A stretch of DNA of 11,567 nt from Pseudomonadota bacterium. Lineage in GTDB: Bacteria > Pseudomonadota > Gammaproteobacteria > Burkholderiales > Burkholderiaceae_B. The notes under the pieces were generated by a model. That model did no database searches, had not been told where the DNA came from, and was given only the letters and a program-made list of their open reading frames with translations. Location of the stretch: positions 1 through 11,567 of the forward strand of contig JAEZBO010000002.1 of NCBI GenBank assembly GCA_023427085.1, read 5' to 3'. This document shows positions 6,828 to 11,567 of this stretch, in pieces; position 1 is the first letter of the stretch; each line of letters begins with the position of its first letter. Both the position numbers and the translations under genes were made by a program.

Positions 6828-7361
6828 ATGGCAAAAGCCGTCAAGTCCGTCAAGCCCGTCAAGACCAAGACCCCCAAGGCCGACCAGTCGGTGCCGCGCA
6901 TCAATATCGGCATTCCCGACGAGGCCCGCGCTGCCGTCGCCGCCGAGCTCTCCAAGACGCTGGCCGATTCGTACACGCTGTACCTGATGACGCACAACTT
7001 CCACTGGAACGTCACCGGTCCGCTGTTCAACACGCTGCACGCGATGTTCATGACGCAGTACACCGAAGAGTGGACCGCGCTGGACGACATCGCCGAACGG
7101 ATCCGCGCGCTGGGTCACTACGCGCCCGGCACCTATCGCGAATATGCGCAGCTGTCGTCGATCGCCGAGCCGGTGGGCATTCCCGACGCGCTCGAGATGG
7201 TGCGCCTGCTGGTCAAGGGCAACGAAGCCGTGGCGCAGACCGCCCGCGCCGCGTTCACCAAGGCCGACGACGCCAACGACCAGCCGACCGCCGACCTGCT
7301 GACGCAGCGTCTGGACGTGCATGAAAAGAATGCGTGGATGCTGCGCAGTTTGCTGCAGTAA
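6828..7361 (+). CDS. dps: Dps family DNA-protecting ferritin-like protein
   Basis: A 177-residue Dps. These proteins form 12-subunit cages that oxidise and store iron with peroxide and shield DNA in stress and stationary phase. The ferroxidase ligands are intact: His59 (HWNV), His71, Asp86 and Glu90, with the same spacing as His51, His63, Asp78 and Glu82 of E. coli Dps. The equivalent of E. coli Asp67 is a methionine here. The N-terminal 20 residues carry seven lysines (MAKAVKSVKPVKTKTPK), a basic tail of the kind used by Dps for DNA binding. The ATG at 6828 has a strong TTAGGAGAG, with GGAG 7 bases upstream. It is preceded by a probable OxyR site and followed by a strong hairpin terminator, so it is likely a separate, peroxide-induced unit. 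Confidence 0.96.
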   Translation: MAKAVKSVKPVKTKTPKADQSVPRINIGIPDEARAAVAAELSKTLADSYTLYLMTHNFHWNVTGPLFNTLHAMFMTQYTEEWTALDDIAERIRALGHYAPGTYREYAQLSSIAEPVGIPDALEMVRLLVKGNEAVAQTARAAFTKADDANDQPTADLLTQRLDVHEKNAWMLRSLLQ

Positions 7362-7388
7362 CGGTCAGTCCGTCGCCGCAGGGCCAAG

Positions 7389-7425
7389 ACGGCCTGTCCC
7401 GTTGCCGGGACAGGCCGTTGTCTTT
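7389..7425 (+). terminator. Intrinsic terminator after dps
   Basis: ACGGCCTGTCCCG (7389-7401) and CGGGACAGGCCGT (7406-7418) form a perfect 13-bp stem with a TTGC loop, followed by TGTCTTT, 27 bp past the dps stop. A flanking AAGAC/GTCTT pair can extend the stem past a small bulge. It lies in the 107-bp gap between convergent genes. The minus-strand tail is less T-rich, so it serves dps mainly and perhaps the oxoamine synthase gene as well. Confidence 0.85.
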
Positions 7426-7468
7426 GGGCTCGGCCGTTCAGCGCCTGGGCAGGCCGCTGTCGTCGGGG

Positions 7469-8809
7469 TCAGCGGGCCAGTGCCGCCTTCAGGCAGTCGA
7501 CCGTATGGACGAGGTCGGCCTCGCTGTGCTCGGCGCAGATGAAAAAACGCAGCCGCGCGGCCTTCTCCGGCACCGCCGGATACAGGATCGGCTGCACGTG
7601 GATGCCTTGCTCCATCAAGGCGTTGGCCAGCCGGGTGGCGCTCAGCGAGCTGCCGACGATGGCCGGCACGACGGCCAGGCCGACGCTGTGGCCGACGTCG
7701 ATGCCGGCCGCGCGCGCGCGTTCCAGGAAGACCTTGCTGTTGCGCTGCAGCGCCTGCACACGTTCCGGCAGCTCGAGCATGCGGCGCAGCGCCGCCAGCG
7801 ACGCCGCCGCCACGCTCGGCGGCATGCCGACGCTGTACAGAAACCCCGGCGCCAGGTAGCGCAGGTGTTCGATCAGCGCGCTCTCGCCGGCGATGTAGCC
7901 ACCGCAGCCCGCCAGGGTTTTGCTGAGCGTGCCCATCCAGATGTCGACGTCCGAGCCGGCCAGCCCGTAATGCTCGCGGATGCCCAGGCCGCGCGCGCCC
8001 ATCACGCCCAGCGAGTGCGCCTCGTCGACCATCAGGAAAGCCTGGTGACGCCGCTTGACGTCGATGAAGCGCGGCAGGTCGGGATGATCGCCGTCCATGC
8101 TGTAGATGCCTTCGACGACGATCAGCACCCGCTCGAACTGGCTGCGCTGCTCGCGCAGGATGTCGTCCAGGGCTTGCCAGTCGTTGTGCGCGAACGGCAG
8201 GCGCTTGGCGCCCGACAGCTGGATGCCTTGCAGCACGCTGTTGTGGATCAGCTCGTCGTGCAGGATCAGGTCGCGTTTGCCGAACAGATGGCCGATGGTC
8301 GACACATTGGTTGCATGGCCGCTGACGAACACCACGGCGCCCGGGACCTGATAGAGGTCGGCCAGTGCCTGCTCGAGCTGCTGGTGCACCGGTCTTTCAC
8401 CCGACACCAGCCGGCTGGCCGACACCGAGGTACCGTAGCGATCGATGGCGTCCTTGGCGGCCTGCGCGACCACCGGGTCGCCCGACATCCCCAGGTAGTT
8501 GTAGCTGGCGTAGTTGATGTACGAGCGGCCGTCGATCTGCGTGCGGGCGCCGGCGATGCCCTCGTGCAGCTTGAAGAACGGGCTGCTCACGCCCAGCCGC
8601 GCCGCGCCCTCGTTGAGGATGCGCAGCTGCTGATAGCCCGGGTGGCTGTCGAAACGGGTGTATTCGTCCGGCACCTGCTGGCCAGGCAAGGGTTCGGCGG
8701 CCGCCGGTGCCTGCTCGGCCTGCCGCAGCTTGCGCGCCAGCGATTGCTGGATCAGCTTCTGTTTGAGCGACGCGCTCAGTCCGGGCAAGCCGGTTTTTTT
8801 GTCTGCCAC
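7469..8809 (-). CDS. Alpha-oxoamine synthase (PLP-dependent), polyketide-associated
   Basis: A 446-residue fold-type I PLP enzyme of the alpha-oxoamine synthase family (relatives: BioF, Kbl, HemA, serine palmitoyltransferase). These condense an amino acid with an acyl thioester, losing CO2. Seen: NYASYNYLG (99-107), SGHATN (163-168), the DEAHSLGVMG aspartate/histidine block (262-271) and the PLP lysine in GTLSKTLAGCGG (Lys297). The N-terminal 65 or so residues are an extra segment with a Lys/Gln/Leu-rich predicted helix (about 12-32). Translation begins at GTG (8809), just 8 bases after the polyketide synthase stop, with GAG 7 bases upstream; no ATG is suitably placed. The neighbourhood has no biotin or threonine-catabolism genes, so it is inferred to release the polyketide chain from the ACP. 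The amino acid substrate cannot be told from the sequence. Confidence 0.9.
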   Translation of the reverse strand: MADKKTGLPGLSASLKQKLIQQSLARKLRQAEQAPAAAEPLPGQQVPDEYTRFDSHPGYQQLRILNEGAARLGVSSPFFKLHEGIAGARTQIDGRSYINYASYNYLGMSGDPVVAQAAKDAIDRYGTSVSASRLVSGERPVHQQLEQALADLYQVPGAVVFVSGHATNVSTIGHLFGKRDLILHDELIHNSVLQGIQLSGAKRLPFAHNDWQALDDILREQRSQFERVLIVVEGIYSMDGDHPDLPRFIDVKRRHQAFLMVDEAHSLGVMGARGLGIREHYGLAGSDVDIWMGTLSKTLAGCGGYIAGESALIEHLRYLAPGFLYSVGMPPSVAAASLAALRRMLELPERVQALQRNSKVFLERARAAGIDVGHSVGLAVVPAIVGSSLSATRLANALMEQGIHVQPILYPAVPEKAARLRFFICAEHSEADLVHTVDCLKAALAR

Positions 8810-8817
8810 GATGAAGC

Positions 8818-11567
8818 TCAGTCCTGCGGTAGGCGGCGCGGGCCGGCGGGGGCCGCCAGCGCGCCGGTCATGTCCCCGACCGACAGCGACACGTCCTCGC
8901 CGACGCCGTGGCGCTGCATCATGTCCTGCACCTGCCGCGACAGGTCGCCGGACCCACCAGGGTGGCCGTCGTCGCCGCGCAGCAGCGCCAGCAGCTTGAG
9001 GGCCAGCTTGGCGATGGTCGGGTTCTCGTTGAGCGCCATGACCGGCAGCCGCACGCCGAAGCGGTTCTCGAGCGCGACCACCAGCTCGACGCCCATCAGC
9101 GAGTCCAGCCCCATGTCGTAGACCGACTGCTCGAGATCGAGCTTTTCGGGCGCGATGCGCAGGATCTCGGCAATCTCGCCGCGCAGCATGTCCTGCAGCA
9201 CCGGCAGCATGGCTGCATCGTCCAGCGTCGCCAGCATCTCGTCGAGGTCATGCATGCCGCCGTCGTGCTGGGCCGCATCGCCGGCACGCGCGACGATCTC
9301 GTCGAACTTGCGGCTGCGGGCGGTCGGCAGGAAGCGGCCGAGCGCGCGCCAGTCGAGCTCGAGCACGCCCAGGCCGCTGGCGCCGCTGCGCAGCATGTCA
9401 CCGAGCGCGCAAAGCGCCACGTCCGACTGCAGCGCCGCGCCGCCCATGCGGCTTTGCAGCGCGTCCTTGATGCGGGTGTTGCGGGCCAGGTAGCCGACGT
9501 CGTCGATGGCCCCCCAGCGCACGCAGGTGGCCGGCAAGCCACGGGCGCGGCGTTGCAGCGCCAAGCCTTCGAGCCAGGCATTGGCGGCGACGTAGCTGGC
9601 CTGGCCGGGATTGCCGAACAGCGTGGTGGCCGATGAGTACAGCACGAAGAAATCGAGCGGCAGCGCGGCGGTCAGCGCATCGAGATGCGAGGCGCCGACG
9701 ATCTTGGGCGCCAGCACGCGTTCGATCTGCGCCGGCGTGGCCTGCGCGGCCAGGCCATCGTCGATCACCATCGCGGCGTGGATCACGCCCTTGAGCGCCG
9801 GCATGCGCGGCGCCAGGTCGGCCAGCAGGCGCTGCAGGGCCGGCAGGTCGGTGACGTCGCAGGCGTGCGCATGCACCGTGACGCCGCGCGCGGCGAGCTC
9901 GGCGATCGCGGCCTGGCTGTCGGCGCTGACCGGACCGCTACGGCTGAGCAGCACCAGATGGCGCGCGCCCAGCTCGGCCAGCCATTGCGCCGTGCGCAGG
10001 CCGAAGCCGGACAGGCCGCCGGTGATCAGGTAGCTGGCATCGGCCGGCAGCGACAGCGACGGCGTGGCGACCGGCAGGGCCTTGCGGTTCTCGATGCCTT
10101 GCGCATAGGTGACGACCACCTTGCCGATCTGGCGTGCCTGCTGCATGTAGCGGAACGCATCGACGACCTGGTTGGCGTCGAAGGCCTGGTAGGGCAGCGG
10201 ATGCAGCGCACCGTCATCGAACAGCGCCATCATCTCGGCGAACAGCCGGCGCGTCAGGTCGGGCCGTTCGATCATCAGCTGGTCGGCGTCGATGCCGAAA
10301 TAGCTGATGTTGTTGCGGAACGGACGCAGGCCGATGCGGGTGTTCTCGTAGAAATCGCGCTTGCCCAGCTCGAGGAAACGGCCGAACGGACGCAGCACGC
10401 GCAGGTTGCGGTTGATCGCCTCGCCAGCCAGCGAATTGAGCACCACGTCCACGCCCTGGCCATCGGTGGCCGCCAGGATGTCGTCGGCGAAGGACAGCGA
10501 GCGCGAGTCGTAGATGTGCTCGATGCCCATCAGCCTCAGGTAGTCGCGTTTTTCGTCCGAGCCGGCGGTGGCGTGGATCTCGGCGCCGCGCCACTGCGCC
10601 AGCTGGATCGCCGCGATGCCCACGCCGCCGGCCGCGCCGTGGATCAGGATGCGTTCGCCGGGCTGCAGCCGCGCCAGGTGCTCGAGCGCGTAGTAGACGG
10701 TGAAGAAGGTGCTGGGTATCGTCGCGGCGGCTTCGGGGCTGCAGCCGCGCGGCAGCGCGGCGATCGCGTCGGTGCGCACCTGCACCCGGTCGCTGAAGCT
10801 GGCCGGGCCGAAACCGACCACCTGCTGGCCGGGGCGGTAGTCCTTGACCGCTGCGCCGACCCGCAACACGGTGCCGGCGAATTCCAGGCCCAGCGTCGGA
10901 CCGGCATAACCGTTCTCGATGGCTTCGTCCGACAGCAGGCCCAGCGCATACATGACATCGCGGAAGTTCAGGCCCGTGGACAGCACGCCGACCTCGATAC
11001 GATCGTCCGGCAGCGCGGTCGCGGCGCTTTCGATCCATTGCAGGTTGCGCAGCTGGCCGGGGAAATCGAAGCCCAGTTGCACGCTGGTGGCGCTGGCGTG
11101 CGCCGGCGCGGGCCGGCCAGGCCGCGCCAGCTTGCGCAGGCGCGGCGCCTGGCGTTCGCCCTGGTCGCCCAGCAGCACTTCCTGTTCGGCGTCCGGTTGC
11201 AGCAGTTCGCGCAACACGGCCTGCAGGCCGGGGCCGCCGGGTGCCAGCGGCAGGTCGATCAGCCGCACGTCGAAGCCCGAGGCCTCGTTCATCAAGGTGC
11301 GGCCAAAGCCCCACAAGGCGGCGTCGTTGCGGCAGCGGGCCTGGTTGGCCAGGCCGGCGCCGGCGGTCGCCAGCCAGATCGTCGGCGATCCTGCCGCGCC
11401 GTCGCAGGCCTGCGCCAGCGCGGCTGCCAGCGCGCAACGGCGCACGTGCAAGGCCAGCGTCGCCGCGGCGGCCGGATCGGTGGCGTCATGGCCGCCACCC
11501 AGGCCGTCGGCGTGGACGATGCCGGCGATGCCGCCCAGGTCGGCCTGTGCCTGCGCCAGCCTGGCGG
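8818..11567 (-). CDS. Type I reducing polyketide synthase, C-terminal part (ER-KR-ACP; truncated by window)
   Basis: The last 915 residues of a modular or HR-type polyketide synthase; the 5' part (presumably KS, AT, DH) lies beyond the right edge. Counting from the visible N-terminus: a KR structural subdomain (1-120, LWGFGRTLMNEASG motif); an enoylreductase (174-488) with the NADPH loop HGAAGGVGIAAIQLA; a ketoreductase with TGGLSGFG (about 516-523), an IDD motif at 601-603 that suggests B-type stereochemistry, and catalytic Ser645, Tyr658 and Asn662; and an ACP (783-863) with phosphopantetheine site Ser822 in GLDSLMG. A 52-residue tail follows. No thioesterase or reductase release domain is present. 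The gene ends in TGA 8 bases before the oxoamine synthase GTG, implying coupled expression and chain hand-over. The chain should be fully reduced if DH is present upstream. Confidence 0.93.
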   Translation of the reverse strand, partial: ARLAQAQADLGGIAGIVHADGLGGGHDATDPAAAATLALHVRRCALAAALAQACDGAAGSPTIWLATAGAGLANQARCRNDAALWGFGRTLMNEASGFDVRLIDLPLAPGGPGLQAVLRELLQPDAEQEVLLGDQGERQAPRLRKLARPGRPAPAHASATSVQLGFDFPGQLRNLQWIESAATALPDDRIEVGVLSTGLNFRDVMYALGLLSDEAIENGYAGPTLGLEFAGTVLRVGAAVKDYRPGQQVVGFGPASFSDRVQVRTDAIAALPRGCSPEAAATIPSTFFTVYYALEHLARLQPGERILIHGAAGGVGIAAIQLAQWRGAEIHATAGSDEKRDYLRLMGIEHIYDSRSLSFADDILAATDGQGVDVVLNSLAGEAINRNLRVLRPFGRFLELGKRDFYENTRIGLRPFRNNISYFGIDADQLMIERPDLTRRLFAEMMALFDDGALHPLPYQAFDANQVVDAFRYMQQARQIGKVVVTYAQGIENRKALPVATPSLSLPADASYLITGGLSGFGLRTAQWLAELGARHLVLLSRSGPVSADSQAAIAELAARGVTVHAHACDVTDLPALQRLLADLAPRMPALKGVIHAAMVIDDGLAAQATPAQIERVLAPKIVGASHLDALTAALPLDFFVLYSSATTLFGNPGQASYVAANAWLEGLALQRRARGLPATCVRWGAIDDVGYLARNTRIKDALQSRMGGAALQSDVALCALGDMLRSGASGLGVLELDWRALGRFLPTARSRKFDEIVARAGDAAQHDGGMHDLDEMLATLDDAAMLPVLQDMLRGEIAEILRIAPEKLDLEQSVYDMGLDSLMGVELVVALENRFGVRLPVMALNENPTIAKLALKLLALLRGDDGHPGGSGDLSRQVQDMMQRHGVGEDVSLSVGDMTGALAAPAGPRRLPQD

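Noticed and set aside
8794..8800. A run of seven A residues (minus strand) in codons 3-6 of the oxoamine synthase gene, a possible slippage site.
   Set aside because: The run encodes Lys-Lys in a normal frame, the base before it does not complete a -1 slippery heptamer, and no overlapping product is evident.

Overview
The window is uniformly GC-rich, densely coded proteobacterial DNA. The RidA, RecG, OxyR and Dps proteins read like those of betaproteobacteria. Burkholderiales, perhaps an Alcaligenaceae/Bordetella-like organism, is my best guess from protein style and gene content, not from a marker gene. I see no tRNA, rRNA, CRISPR array, transposase or attachment site.

Left region (1-2825). 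A long uninterrupted run of 31 C residues (6-36) lies just past the end of a minus-strand pair. That pair is an AtuA-type DUF1446 protein (468-1811) and a small AtuA-like C-terminal-domain protein (55-468), joined by a TGATG stop/start overlap. A LysR-type regulator (1926-2825) is transcribed divergently from a 114-bp shared intergenic region. That region holds a T-N11-A dyad overlapping a plausible -35 of the AtuA promoter, so this looks like a small catabolic operon with its own regulator.

Central region (2976-7361). Four plus-strand genes follow: ridA (imine deaminase), recG (fork-remodelling helicase with an unusual low-complexity N-terminal extension), oxyR (peroxide sensor with Cys199 and Cys208) and dps (ferritin-like DNA protector with an intact ferroxidase motif). 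The first three are spaced 38 and 41 bp apart and look like one operon. dps sits behind a 179-bp gap containing a near-canonical OxyR tetramer site, so the oxyR product probably activates its neighbour. A 13-bp perfect-stem hairpin ends dps.

Right region (7469-11567, minus strand). The C-terminal part of a large reducing type I polyketide synthase runs off the window edge. Its visible order is KR structural subdomain, ER, KR, ACP and a short tail, with no thioesterase. Eight bases downstream is an alpha-oxoamine synthase (PLP enzyme). The arrangement suggests chain release by decarboxylative condensation of an amino acid onto the ACP-bound acyl chain, as in fumonisin-type and prodiginine-type pathways. 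The product would be a long-chain alpha-amino ketone (sphingoid-like). This is the most novel part of the window.
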